64,000 nucleotides of DNA from Psychromonas sp. L1A2 (GCF_009828855.1 NZ_WUAG01000002.1:1178001-1242000); one strand, 5' to 3'; shown: positions 1 through 8,487, numbered from the stretch's first letter. The notes: generated from the sequence alone by a model not told the origin. A program made the numbers and translations.

Positions 1-1
1 A

Positions 2-2503
2 AAGCAAGGTGTTGCACCACATCTCGCCAGCGACCCTGCTCACATGTATCAACTTGCTTACAGTTATGTGTTTGATAACCCGTCGATTAGTGTCTTTGTA
101 GCTTGTACGTTTGTGGTGTTATCACAGTTAAAAATTAACGTTGCCAATGCCTATGCAGGTTCATTAGCATGGTCTAACTTCTTTTCTCGCGTCACACACA
201 ATCATCCAGGACGCGTAGTGTGGATGGTGTTTAATGTGGCCATTGCCCTATTGCTGATGGAACTGGGCATTTACCAAACCATCGCCAGTATGTTGTCAGT
301 TTACTCGGTGATTGTACTGGCTTGGTTAAGCTCAGTAGTAGCAGACCTTATCATCAACAAACCCTTAGGCATCAGCCCTCGTCATATCGAATTTAAACGC
401 TCTCACCTTTATGATATTAACCCCGTAGGTGTTGGTTCAATGTTGATTGCATCAATAGCAGGCTTTACCGCTCACATGGGTATTTATGGTGAAACCATTG
501 AAGCGTTAGCATCTTTTATTGCGTGTTTTTTGCCATTTATAACGGTGCCTTTAATTGGCTGGTTAACCAAAGGAAAATACTATTTAGCGGCCAACCAACA
601 ACCTGAAATCAAAACCTTTACGCAATGCCACATTTGTGAAAATAGCTTTGACCATGAAGACATCACTTTCTGCCCTGCTTATGGCAAAGCTATTTGTTCC
701 TTATGCTGTAGCCTAGATGTGCGATGTGCAGATCAATGTCGACCAGACGCCACCCTTTCACAACAAGCCCATGATTTTTTCACGCGTTTTTTAAGTGCCA
801 AAGTACTTAAAGTATTAACCACACCACTAATGCAATTCATCGCACTCACCTTAGGTCTTGGTTTTGTTGGCGCGGGGATCTTAGTGTTGGTATATCTACA
901 AGTTCCACTCGATGAAGTAGAAGTGAAAGAGGTTTTTGCGAGCACCTTAATTAAGATATTTTTCCTATTAATTATCATCATTGGTATCGTCAGTTGGTTA
1001 TTTATCCTCGCGCGTCACGGCAATCACAGTGCATTAAAAGAGTTACGTTCACAGACTAAAGCTTTAGCTAAAGAAGTGGATGCTCACGAACAAACCTCAG
1101 AAGCCTTACAAAGCGCAAAAGAAGTAGCAGAGTCGGCCAATGAAGCTAAAAGTCGTTATCTTGCCGCGTTAAGTCATGAGTTACGCACCCCGCTTAATGT
1201 ACTGTTAGGTTATGCACAACTGTTAATGCGCGATGAAGTATTACCGCCAAAACAACGTGAAAGTATCTCAATTGTGAGACGTAACGGAGAGCATTTAGCC
1301 GACTTAATTGAAAGCTTATTAGAAGTCTCCAAGATTGAAGCGGGACGTGTGACCTTGCAACGTGATGAGTTTAATCTCAAAGCTATTTTGCAACAGCTGG
1401 TGGATATGTTCCAAATGCAAGCCAGTAAAAAAGGCATTAAATTCCATTATATCGCCAGCGCCAACCTACCCGATTATGTCGCCACAGATAAACAACGCTT
1501 TAGACAAATACTGATCAACTTGATCTCTAACGCCATTAAATACACAGAAAAAGGCTCAGTTACTTTTAAAGTCACCTACCGCAGTGAAGTCGCTAACTTT
1601 AGTATTATCGACACTGGCGCAGGTATCGCCAAAAGTAATCAAGATTTAATATTTAAACCCTTTGAGCAAATTCGCAATACCCATACTCAATCTATCGGTG
1701 GAACGGGATTAGGATTAACCATCTCACGTTCATTAGCTGAACTAATGGGGGGTGAAATAAGCTTAACGAGTAGTGTTGGACAAGGCTCAACCTTCAACTT
1801 CAAGCTGATGTTATTTAAGCTCAACAAAGATCCTAAAGAGCCAGAACTGACTAAATCAGAAGCAGTAGGCTATAACGGCGCGAAGCAAACCGTATTAGTG
1901 GTGGACGATAATAAAAACCAACGTGATTTAATGTTCAATTTATTAGAGCCGATCGGCTTTAAGGTGTTATTAGCCGAGCATGCACAGCAAGGTTTTGAAT
2001 TACTGCAGGATAATGATATCGACTTAGTGTTAATGGATGTGCAAATGCCAGACATTAACGGCTGGCAAATGGTCAAAAATCTACGTGAACAGCATTATCA
2101 AATGCCCGTATTAATGGTGTCAGCCAATGCCCGTGATGCGGAGTACAATCTACAAGCTGAAGGTTATCATAATGGTTATATTGCCAAACCTCTTAATTTA
2201 GATGCATTATTAGGTAAAATAGCACAATTATTAAACCTACAATGGCAGTATAAAAACACTGATAACATAACGTCCAACGAGGCTAATAAGAGTAATAAAC
2301 CCAGCGTCACCAGTGAGCAATATCAAGCCTTAATTGCCCTTGCAGAGATTGGCTATCTGTCTGGATTTAAGAATAAATTTGAAGAAATACAAGCTGAATA
2401 TCACTACCCAGAAGACAGTGCGTCGCAGATACTTGAGTATGTTGAAGTCTGTAATTTCCCTAAAATTATTGAATATTTAAACGAGTTAAACCATGGATCA
2501 TAA
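2..2503 (+). CDS. Transporter-fused hybrid sensor histidine kinase (5' partial)
   Basis: The frame is open to the left edge of the window, so the Met codon at 44 is probably internal and the N-terminus lies outside. Counting from that Met, residues 14-180 hold several membrane segments with an NCS1 (purine/cytosine permease)-like stretch around residues 29-58. Residues 195-232 form a cluster of eight cysteines (195, 198, 210, 218, 221, 222, 228, 232) that looks like a metal site. Two more membrane helices follow (about 262-285 and 303-323), then a coiled-coil linker, a HisKA domain with phospho-acceptor H378 in SHELRTP, a HATPase domain (N496, DTGAGI, GTGLGL) and a receiver domain with D665. 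It probably senses a transported or bound small molecule and signals to the response regulator that overlaps its 3' end. The ligand cannot be read from the sequence. Transporter-kinase fusions are known in other families such as CbrA and CrbS, but those use an SSS-type transporter. Confidence 0.88.
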   Translation, partial: KQGVAPHLASDPAHMYQLAYSYVFDNPSISVFVACTFVVLSQLKINVANAYAGSLAWSNFFSRVTHNHPGRVVWMVFNVAIALLLMELGIYQTIASMLSVYSVIVLAWLSSVVADLIINKPLGISPRHIEFKRSHLYDINPVGVGSMLIASIAGFTAHMGIYGETIEALASFIACFLPFITVPLIGWLTKGKYYLAANQQPEIKTFTQCHICENSFDHEDITFCPAYGKAICSLCCSLDVRCADQCRPDATLSQQAHDFFTRFLSAKVLKVLTTPLMQFIALTLGLGFVGAGILVLVYLQVPLDEVEVKEVFASTLIKIFFLLIIIIGIVSWLFILARHGNHSALKELRSQTKALAKEVDAHEQTSEALQSAKEVAESANEAKSRYLAALSHELRTPLNVLLGYAQLLMRDEVLPPKQRESISIVRRNGEHLADLIESLLEVSKIEAGRVTLQRDEFNLKAILQQLVDMFQMQASKKGIKFHYIASANLPDYVATDKQRFRQILINLISNAIKYTEKGSVTFKVTYRSEVANFSIIDTGAGIAKSNQDLIFKPFEQIRNTHTQSIGGTGLGLTISRSLAELMGGEISLTSSVGQGSTFNFKLMLFKLNKDPKEPELTKSEAVGYNGAKQTVLVVDDNKNQRDLMFNLLEPIGFKVLLAEHAQQGFELLQDNDIDLVLMDVQMPDINGWQMVKNLREQHYQMPVLMVSANARDAEYNLQAEGYHNGYIAKPLNLDALLGKIAQLLNLQWQYKNTDNITSNEANKSNKPSVTSEQYQALIALAEIGYLSGFKNKFEEIQAEYHYPEDSASQILEYVEVCNFPKIIEYLNELNHGS

Positions 2504-3380
2504 AAGCAGTGATGTTGTATTGGTTGTCGATGATTCACCAGAATCATTAGGCATGCTCAATGTGGCACTGAACAGTCAAGGTTATACCGCATTAGTCGCC
2601 TTAAGCGGACAACAAGCACTCGCCATCGCAGAAAAAGTTCCACCAGATGTAGTGCTATTAGATGCGATGATGCCAGAGATGGATGGCTTTGAAACTTGCC
2701 GACGTTTAAAAGAACTCTTACCTAACACCCCTATTATTTTCATGACTGGATTAACCGACGTCGAAGATATAGTGAAAGGCATTGAAGCAGGTGGTGTGGA
2801 TTACGTCACTAAACCCATTTCGCCAGATGAAGTGATTGTGCGGATCAAACGCCACGTTGAAACCGCCAAACTCGCATTAAGTGCACAAGATGCCTTAGAC
2901 CACGCCGGCAAAACGGTATTTTGTGTTAGCCAATTAGGCCGATTATCTTGGGCAACGCCGCATGTACATGAATTGGTCGATGATATTTCCAAAGGCGACG
3001 CCAGCCCGTGGGCAACCTTAGCGACTTTAATTGAAAGTTGGTTATTAGGTGATACCAGCAAAGAGTTAAAAGTAGACTGCTTTTCCGAGAAAATGAGCAT
3101 AGCTTACGAGCGCCAACAACAGCAAATGCATTTGTTACGCATCGTACAAACTAAAACACAAAAATCACCACAGGATTTGAAAGATAACCTCCCGATCACC
3201 AAACGTGAATCTGAGGTGTTGTATTGGGTATCTTACGGTAAAACCAGTTGGGAAATTTCACAGATTTTAGAAATGAGCCCACGTACGGTGAATAAGCATT
3301 TAGAGCAAATTTATAAGAAGTTAGGGGTGGATAACCGCACGTCGGCAGCGGCGATTGCTTTGAGGATCTTAGAAGGGTGA
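2493..3380 (+). CDS. LuxR-family response regulator
   Basis: This 295-residue protein has an N-terminal receiver domain (residues 8-125, acidic pocket VVDDS, phospho-acceptor D57 in LLDAMMP, conserved Lys in YVTKP). A linker of about 100 residues of no recognised family follows, then a C-terminal LuxR/GerE helix-turn-helix (about 228-290, with TKRESEVLYWV and SPRTVNKHLEQIYKKLG). The linker makes it longer than a typical NarL-type regulator (about 210 residues). It overlaps the kinase gene by 11 bases, which points to translational coupling and to a cognate two-component pair. Target genes are unknown; none next to it is an obvious candidate. Confidence 0.9.
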   Translation: MDHKSSDVVLVVDDSPESLGMLNVALNSQGYTALVALSGQQALAIAEKVPPDVVLLDAMMPEMDGFETCRRLKELLPNTPIIFMTGLTDVEDIVKGIEAGGVDYVTKPISPDEVIVRIKRHVETAKLALSAQDALDHAGKTVFCVSQLGRLSWATPHVHELVDDISKGDASPWATLATLIESWLLGDTSKELKVDCFSEKMSIAYERQQQQMHLLRIVQTKTQKSPQDLKDNLPITKRESEVLYWVSYGKTSWEISQILEMSPRTVNKHLEQIYKKLGVDNRTSAAAIALRILEG

Positions 3381-3423
3381 GGCAGCAAAGGAATGCAGGG
3401 TGATCCTTTTTTGTTTGTGCTTT

Positions 3424-4035
3424 GGGGTTCGTCTGCGCTCGTCGGATCAATTCGAACTTTGTTAGCTGTCTTTTCGCCCTGTCGGCGACTTTACTTTTTC
3501 TGAACAGCAGAAAAAGTAAGCAAAAAGACTGTCACCGGATCGCTTTCTTATCCAATCAATGAAGCTCTTTCTTTATGCACCACTTCATACGGCGCGTCCA
3601 TGCGCCGAATGAAGTTACAGCAAACGTCCTGTTTGCTGTTGCAGAAAGAGCTTAATCGCTTGGGAAAGCTCAACGGCGGGGAGTTGTAGCCACATTGAGT
3701 GATGTTTCGCTGCGCTCGTTGAGGCTGTTTTTTTCTTGGTGATATCGTTCGTCTGCGCTCATCGAGGTACATTGATATCTCCAGCTTGATGTTTCGCCCT
3801 GTCGGCGAGTTCATTTTCTTTATACGAACAAAGAAAACAGAACCAAAAGAAACTCGCCCATAACGTTTTTTTAATCTGAATAAATCACTACCTTCTTTAC
3901 GCACCGCTCATACGCGGCGTCCCTGCCGCGCTCTAAGCTAGCAACGGCAAAGGGCACGCAGAGCTTAGCCCGCTCATAAACTATGCTGCCGCATAAGTCG
4001 CTCCATGCCTTAGCTTGCTAAAGGCAGTGATTGAT
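3424..4035 (-). repeat. Long dispersed intergenic repeat, two units, inverted relative to the copies at 6.3-8.2 kb
   Basis: This stretch has no credible gene. It holds two similar units (about 3424-3700 and 3744-4035). Each begins with GTTCGTCTGCGCTC (3427-3440 and 3747-3760) and then CGCCCTGTCGGCGA. A hairpin of the TACTTTTTCTG...CAGAAAAAGTA type and a string of short palindromes follow. In reverse complement, the segment CTATGCTGCCGCATAAGTCG (from about 3982) matches the ATGCGACAGCATAG motif in the right-hand copies near 6480, 6815 and 8025. The rest of the gap to 4341 is AT-rich and contains an inverted repeat, AATGCGGAATA (4154-4164) against TATTCCGCATT (4273-4283), which could be the remnant of another recombination site. 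Confidence 0.75.
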
Positions 4036-4341
4036 TCAGAAAAACGAAAATGGGAAATTAATGCAGCCATATAGAGTTTCTTATTATTCCAGTAATAAAA
4101 TAAAAAACCCTGTTAAATATAAACAATAAACCTCATTCTGCCTTTCCGTTGTTAATGCGGAATAGCTTCACCTATCTACATGATTAATATTTGATTTAAG
4201 GTTAAAGATAACTTTAAATGTTTGATTTACTATTGCAGTAGCGTATTGTTTAAAAAAATTACTAAATTAATGTATTCCGCATTTCCACCGAAAATACGGG
4301 ATTATTCTGCTTAATGACGCTGTTAGCACCTGGAGCATAGT

Positions 4342-4872
4342 GTGTCGTATAAAATTAGAGATAATTGTATTTTTGAGCACATTGACGTGTATGAAACTGA
4401 AGAAGAACTACAGCAATATTTGAATGCTATAAGTGCTCCATTAGGTCTGTTCGTGATGGAGTTCAATGCACTTGAAGATGAAATATCTATGTATTTGACT
4501 GAAGCATATGAAATGTCTGATATTGCTATCAATACCAAAAAATTATGTCAGATGTACAGTGACAAAGCAAAAGAGCTTATTAAGCTTTATAAAGGTTTAG
4601 TAAGTCATCATAACGAGTTAATGGTGTCATTAAATGAACTTAATAAATTACTAATAAGTAGTAGCAGTTCTCGAAATGATTTTGCTCATGCAAGTTGGTT
4701 ACATGCATCTCCATCTCAAGGGGTTGCTTGTTCTAAAGATAAATCAACTTACCGTAAATTTGAATTGTCTGATATTCAAAAAAGCCACAATACGGTTACT
4801 ACTGCTCGTGGTCATTTGATTCATTTTCATAATCGTGTACAACGTGCTAACAAGAGCTTTAAACAGAACTAA
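4342..4872 (+). CDS. Cassette-borne hypothetical protein with HEPN-like R-x4-H motif
   Basis: No family was recognised with certainty. The 176-residue product starts at GTG, seven bases after TGGAG, and looks largely helical with no signal peptide or membrane segment. Near residues 110-118 it reads RNDFAHASW, an Arg, a polar residue and a His four positions later, which fits the R-x4-6-H signature of HEPN RNase domains. An acidic helix with FNALEDEISMYL lies upstream, as in many HEPN proteins. The gene sits just after a GTTAGCAC sequence, and its stop codon lies inside the left arm of the attC-like repeat at 4866-5019, as in integron cassettes. It could be a toxin or an abortive-infection nuclease; that is inference from one motif. 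Confidence 0.6.
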   Translation: MSYKIRDNCIFEHIDVYETEEELQQYLNAISAPLGLFVMEFNALEDEISMYLTEAYEMSDIAINTKKLCQMYSDKAKELIKLYKGLVSHHNELMVSLNELNKLLISSSSSRNDFAHASWLHASPSQGVACSKDKSTYRKFELSDIQKSHNTVTTARGHLIHFHNRVQRANKSFKQN

Positions 4873-5019
4873 AATAGGCTTTGAGGTTGTAGAATAGCTC
4901 GTTCTTTGTAAATTTATAAGAAATTGTAATTTTTAACTTGTTGTTTTATTTGATTAATACATTTCAAGAATAGCTGTGTTTTCTCAAAAATAGAGTAATT
5001 CTACAGCCTCGTTAGGTTC
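4866..5019 (+). repeat. attC-like cassette recombination site 1
   Basis: The left arm GAGGTTGTAGAATAGCTC (4883-4900) is the near-perfect inverted complement of the right arm GAGTAATTCTACAGCCTC (4993-5010). Outside these arms GAACTAA (4866-4872) pairs with GTTAGGTTC (5011-5019), and GTTAGGT fits the attC core GTTRRRY. The left arm carries extra unpaired bases, as attC sites do. Length is 154 bp, within the range of long superintegron attC sites. The AAC of the left core is degenerate (TAAAA), so activity is uncertain. Confidence 0.62.
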
Positions 5020-5026
5020 CTGATCT

Positions 5027-5485
5027 TTGCGGAGAGTTAGTAGTATATTCAAAATTGATAAAGGTGCTCCAGATGAAGTGTACATTATTTTAAAATGGCA
5101 TTTGGAAATACGCATTCACGAATTGATCGGCTACCTTACTTCGCTTCAAAGGAACATAGAACTAAAATTGGTTAGTGCTAGTGTGATTGATATTTTGGAG
5201 TTTAATACTTCACACGAAATTAAAATGGAACATATTAACTCGATGAATGAGTCTCGAAAAACTCAACCAATATTGATCGCTTGCATACAAAATGAGTGTT
5301 GGGTAATTGATGGTAATCACCGGCTAAATAAAAGAGAGCAAGATGGTGATATTGAATGTGATGTCATTCTTATTCCTAACGAAGTGCTATACAAATATTC
5401 TCAGCCACTAATTCAAGGGAAATCTGATAGACGAAAGAGGAAGCAAATGGAAGATATTAAAGAAATTCTTGAAATCCCCACCTAA
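5027..5485 (+). CDS. Cassette-borne hypothetical protein, ParB/sulfiredoxin-like
   Basis: The product is about 152 residues. The C-terminal half carries QPILIACIQNECWVIDGNHR, where DGNHRL is the signature of the ParB/sulfiredoxin-like nucleotide-binding fold (usually DGhHRl). A basic tail, SDRRKRKQ, follows. The start is doubtful: the frame opens at TTG 5027, but a good GGAGAG ribosome site lies just after it (5031-5036) with no standard start codon at the usual distance. The gene begins a few bases after attC-like site 1 and stops four bases before site 2, the classic cassette spacing. Function is unknown; a DNA-related or kinase-like role is possible from the fold, but partners are not visible. 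Confidence 0.6.
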   Translation: MRRVSSIFKIDKGAPDEVYIILKWHLEIRIHELIGYLTSLQRNIELKLVSASVIDILEFNTSHEIKMEHINSMNESRKTQPILIACIQNECWVIDGNHRLNKREQDGDIECDVILIPNEVLYKYSQPLIQGKSDRRKRKQMEDIKEILEIPT

Positions 5486-5488
5486 AAA

Positions 5489-5636
5489 GGCACTAAGCGG
5501 CGTTGAGGTTGTAGAATAACTCGGCTTTGTAAGTTTATAAAAAATTTCTATTTTTAACTTTTTTATTTGATTATTAAATTTTAAAAATAGCTGTTTTTCT
5601 TGAAAAAAGAGAAATTCTACAGCCTCTTTATGTGCC
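5489..5636 (+). repeat. attC-like cassette recombination site 2
   Basis: The left arm GAGGTTGTAGAATAACTC (5505-5522) pairs with GAGAAATTCTACAGCCTC (5609-5626). The outer ends GGCAC (5489-5493) and GTGCC (5632-5636) also pair. The centre (TTTTTAACTTTTTTATTTGA) is closely related to that of site 1, as in chromosomal superintegrons. The right core reads TTTATGTGCC where GTTATGTGCC would be expected, a G-to-T change at the cleavage position that may have inactivated it. Confidence 0.6.
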
Positions 5637-5647
5637 AAGGATAACCT

Positions 5648-6226
5648 ATGAATAATGTTCATATCACTTTAATTCATGACTGTAACATTGAAAGTGAATT
5701 ATTTAGTAGTTTTGTATCAGAAATAAAAAATGATAATTTAAGAGTTTTAGTTAAAGGAGAGACTCACCCGCTTCAAGATGGAATGGCTTGCTATGAATGG
5801 TTAATCCCGCCTCTGGTTCTTGCTTATATTGCTAAATCGTATTTTGATGGTTTTTTAAAGGAAGCCGGTAAAGATCATTATACGGCTTTAAAAAACATGA
5901 TATCTAAAGTGGGAGAAGATGTACTCGTTAAACAAAGAATTGAACCCACGTTGTATGCTACAGAAGGAAAGCTAAATCCTGACAATCCTTATTCAATAGC
6001 ATTCTCAATAATTTCCGAAGCACATGACGGTAAAAAATTTAGATTATTGGTTCCTAAATACTTTGATGGTGTTAATTATTCGGAGATCGTGAATGAGTTT
6101 ATGGATTTCACTTATCAACATCATTTTGATACTGATGATTATGAAATAAGTAATGGTTTTATATTGCTCCATTATAATTTTCCTACTAAAAAAATTGAGT
6201 CAGTATCATTCGCAAAAGGCACTTAG
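5648..6226 (+). CDS. Cassette-borne hypothetical protein
   Basis: I do not recognise this 192-residue product. It has a good ribosome site (AAGGATAACCTATG). The N-terminus (HITLIHDCNIESELFSSF) looks like a small alpha/beta domain, followed by a weakly hydrophobic stretch (WLIPPLVLAYIAKSYFDGFL, about residues 50-69) and a helical region; the C-terminal half is mixed, rich in aromatic and acidic residues. It starts 11 bases after attC-like site 2, and its TAG stop lies inside the left core of site 3 (GGCACTTAG), again cassette architecture. The hydrophobic stretch could be membrane-associated, but confidence in this is low. Confidence 0.6.
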   Translation: MNNVHITLIHDCNIESELFSSFVSEIKNDNLRVLVKGETHPLQDGMACYEWLIPPLVLAYIAKSYFDGFLKEAGKDHYTALKNMISKVGEDVLVKQRIEPTLYATEGKLNPDNPYSIAFSIISEAHDGKKFRLLVPKYFDGVNYSEIVNEFMDFTYQHHFDTDDYEISNGFILLHYNFPTKKIESVSFAKGT

Positions 6227-6310
6227 CGCGGCGTTGAGGTTGTAGAATAACTCGTTTTTTGTAAACTCATGATAAATAAAAGTTTTTAACTTATTGTTTT
6301 ATTTAATAAA
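6218..6310 (+). repeat. attC-like site 3, truncated on the right
   Basis: The left half is intact: GGCACTTAGCGCGGCG, then the arm GAGGTTGTAGAATAACTC (6236-6253) and the shared interior TTTTTAACTTATTGTTTTAT. The expected right arm TTCTACAGCCTC is missing. At about 6311 the sequence switches to the long dispersed repeat (GTACGGGACATCC), so insertion of or recombination with that repeat seems to have removed the right half. Confidence 0.6.
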
Positions 6311-6646
6311 GTACGGGACATCCAATGGTTGAGCTTAATAATCTCAAATAGTTAACAATAAAGTTCGATGCTCAATATGGCTACAACTCCCCCGTCGTTA
6401 AGCTTTCCCAATTAATTTACTTATTTTGAGTAAACCAAACAGGATGTTTGGATTAGTTGAGGCTAGTGCATGGAGCGATTTATGCGACAGCATAGTATTA
6501 TGAGCGGACTAAGCTCTGCGTGTCCTTTGCACGTCCGAAACGGTACGTTAAAAATAAGTGGATTACTTGGATAAGAAAGCGATCGGTGACAGCTTTCTTT
6601 GCCTACTTTCTTTGCTGTTCAAAGGAAGTAGGAGCGCAGACGAAGC
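6311..6646 (+). repeat. Long dispersed intergenic repeat, right copy 1
   Basis: Begins GTACGGGACATCCAATG and contains GTCGTTAAGCTTTCCCAATT, GTTGAGGCTAGTGCATGGAG, GATTTATGCGACAGCATAG and a hairpin CCTACTTTCTTTGC...AAGGAAGTAGG, ending GAGCGCAGACGAAGC. The same order of motifs recurs at 6707 and 7851 and, inverted, at 3424-4035. A 68-codon open frame across it (6558-6764) is not a credible gene. Confidence 0.75.
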
Positions 6647-6706
6647 AATAACACTAAAACATTATTCAATTAACAATTATTCAAAAAAGCTAAGCTTAAG
6701 ACATTC

Positions 6707-7052
6707 GCAAATATGGCTACAACTCCCCGTCGTTAAGCTTTCCCAATTAATTTACTTATTTTGAGTAAAACCAAACAGGATATTTGGGTTAGTTGAGGCT
6801 AGTGCATGGAGCGATTTATGCGACAGCATAGTATTATGAGCGAACTAAGCTCTGCATGCCCTTTGCACGTCCGAAACGGTACGTTTAAAATAAATGGATT
6901 GATTGGATAAGAAAGTGATTCGGTGGCCAGTTTCTTTGCGTGTTGTGGGTAAAAAGCCTTTCAGGTAAAAGAAAGGGGGTCGCCGACAGGGTGAAAACAC
7001 TGCAACTAAAAATCAAACGCCACGATGAGCGCAGACGAACTAAGCTATGTTA
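6707..7052 (+). repeat. Long dispersed intergenic repeat, right copy 2
   Basis: Direct copy of the unit at 6311, starting at ATATGGCTACAACTCCCC and ending GATGAGCGCAGACGAACTAA. It keeps the GTGCATGGAGCGATTTATGC and AAACGGTACGTTTAAAATAA segments and the CGCCGACAGGG motif seen inverted at about 3477 and 3803. It lacks the first 60 bases of copy 1. Confidence 0.72.
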
Positions 7053-7128
7053 ATTCTTCAAGTAAATATGCGTTCCCACGGAGACCATGGGAACGAGATA
7101 GAACCAAAACCTAAAAGACTAAATAGGT

Positions 7129-7626
7129 TTACTTCTTCGCAAACTCTTGAATATACTCAACTTGTGCATCTTTAGTAAACGCTCCCGGTCTTAGGAATTG
7201 AACCTGAGTGATGATATCTTCTAACTCCCAACCTTGATCTAATAAAATATGCGCAGCAAGTAACCCAGTACGGCCAGATCCTCCCATACAATGTATCGCT
7301 ACTTTGTTACCATTATCTAATGCTTTACGAATTGAGGGTACAATGCCTTTCCAACGCGAGTGGAATGCTACGTTAGGGACTGAATCGTCTTTTATTGGAG
7401 TATGAAACCACTGTAAACCTGCATTCGCAACCTCTTCAGACAACGCGCCTACACCACTTTCAAGCATCTCTTGTGTGCTTAAAGCCGTAACGACAGCGGT
7501 GACACCTTGAGACTTAAGCTGTGCAACACTTTCACTCAATGATACCCCTTTTGTACCAGGACAAGGTGTTAAAATTAGCGCTGCTTTGTTGTTGATCGGG
7601 AGTTCCCAAGTTGGATGTTCCATCAT
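7129..7626 (-). CDS. Dual-specificity/tyrosine phosphatase-like protein
   Basis: This 165-residue cytoplasmic protein has the Cys-based phosphatase P-loop HCMGGSGRTG (C113, R119; C-x5-R), with a candidate general acid in the loop around D80-D81 (TPIKDDSVP). It resembles the bacterial CDKN3-like family of tyrosine/dual-specificity phosphatases, which are of similar length. The start has an AGGAA site a few bases upstream of ATG-ATG. The gene stands alone between copies of the long dispersed repeat, so it may have travelled with that island. Its substrate (phosphoprotein, phosphoinositide or nucleotide) is unknown. Confidence 0.82.
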   Translation of the reverse strand: MMEHPTWELPINNKAALILTPCPGTKGVSLSESVAQLKSQGVTAVVTALSTQEMLESGVGALSEEVANAGLQWFHTPIKDDSVPNVAFHSRWKGIVPSIRKALDNGNKVAIHCMGGSGRTGLLAAHILLDQGWELEDIITQVQFLRPGAFTKDAQVEYIQEFAKK

Positions 7627-7850
7627 ACTTTTTCATTTCCTAAGTTGAATTTGAATGTAATTATTATATACATCTTTGTTTATTGTTCTATTCCGGAATA
7701 TCTTAAGGTTTAATAGTTAAGCAGTCTATATATACCCGTTAGCTTCCGCGTCAAAGTAACTAAAGCAGTAACGAGAGGCCATCTAAACATTAATATTACA
7801 AGACTCAATATAAGGTTTAGATTATATCAACCACACTAATTTAACTTAAA

Positions 7851-8180
7851 GTACGGGGCATCCAATGATTGATCTTAATAATATCAAACAGTTAATAATA
7901 AAGTTCGATACTCAATGTGGCTATGACTATCCGCCGTTAAGCTTTCCCAATTAATTTACTTATTTTAAGTAAAGCTAAACAAGATGTTTGGCTTAGTTGA
8001 GGCTAGTGCATGGAGCGATTTATACGACAGCATAGTATTATGAGCGGGCTAAGTTCTGTATGCCCTTTGCACATCCTAAACGGACCAATAAAAATGAGTC
8101 GATTATTTGGAACAGAAAGGGATCTGTGGCAGTTTTTTGCGTGTTATGGGTAAAGCTTCAGAAGTTCAAAAAGTAAAATA
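7851..8180 (+). repeat. Long dispersed intergenic repeat, right copy 3
   Basis: Starts GTACGGGGCATCCAATGATT and follows copy 1 through CGTTAAGCTTTCCCAATTAA, TAGTGCATGGAGCGATTTAT and GCATAGTATTATGAGCGG, then decays after about 8150. It fills most of the gene-free stretch 7627-8487. The remainder (7627-7850 and 8181-8487) is AT-rich, with no gene or RNA that I can support. Confidence 0.7.
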
Positions 8181-8487
8181 ATCAATAAGGCGAAATACCG
8201 AACAGTAATTTTTAATAAACCCTCTACGCGCACAGACAAACTAAATCCAGAACAAAGCTACATCCAGAGCAAAACCACATCCCAAAGATCCGACCACTAA
8301 GTGCGAGATCCTCGTTTAATACTTTACCCTCAACAAACCATTTAGCTAGGCATTTAACTAACCACAACTTATATCAAATAGCTTTGTTCATGATCATAGA
8401 AATATAATTTATTAATGAAAAAATAGCTATTAAGATATAGTATGTATATAACTTCCATTTTTATTAAATCTAATATGAGCCCAATAT

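Noticed and set aside
3548-3904. Open frame of 118 codons on the minus strand in the left repeat block
   Set aside because: It runs through repeated hairpin motifs, its translation is low-complexity and unlike any family, and the same repeats elsewhere do not keep the frame.
4137-4325. Fourth attC site upstream of the first cassette gene
   Set aside because: There is an inverted repeat (AATGCGGAATA / TATTCCGCATT) and a GTTAGCAC before the gene, but the spacing between arm and core is far too long and no matching left core was found. It is noted only as a possible remnant.
6558-6764. 68-codon frame on the plus strand
   Set aside because: It lies across the junction of two long-repeat copies and has no ribosome site or recognisable product.
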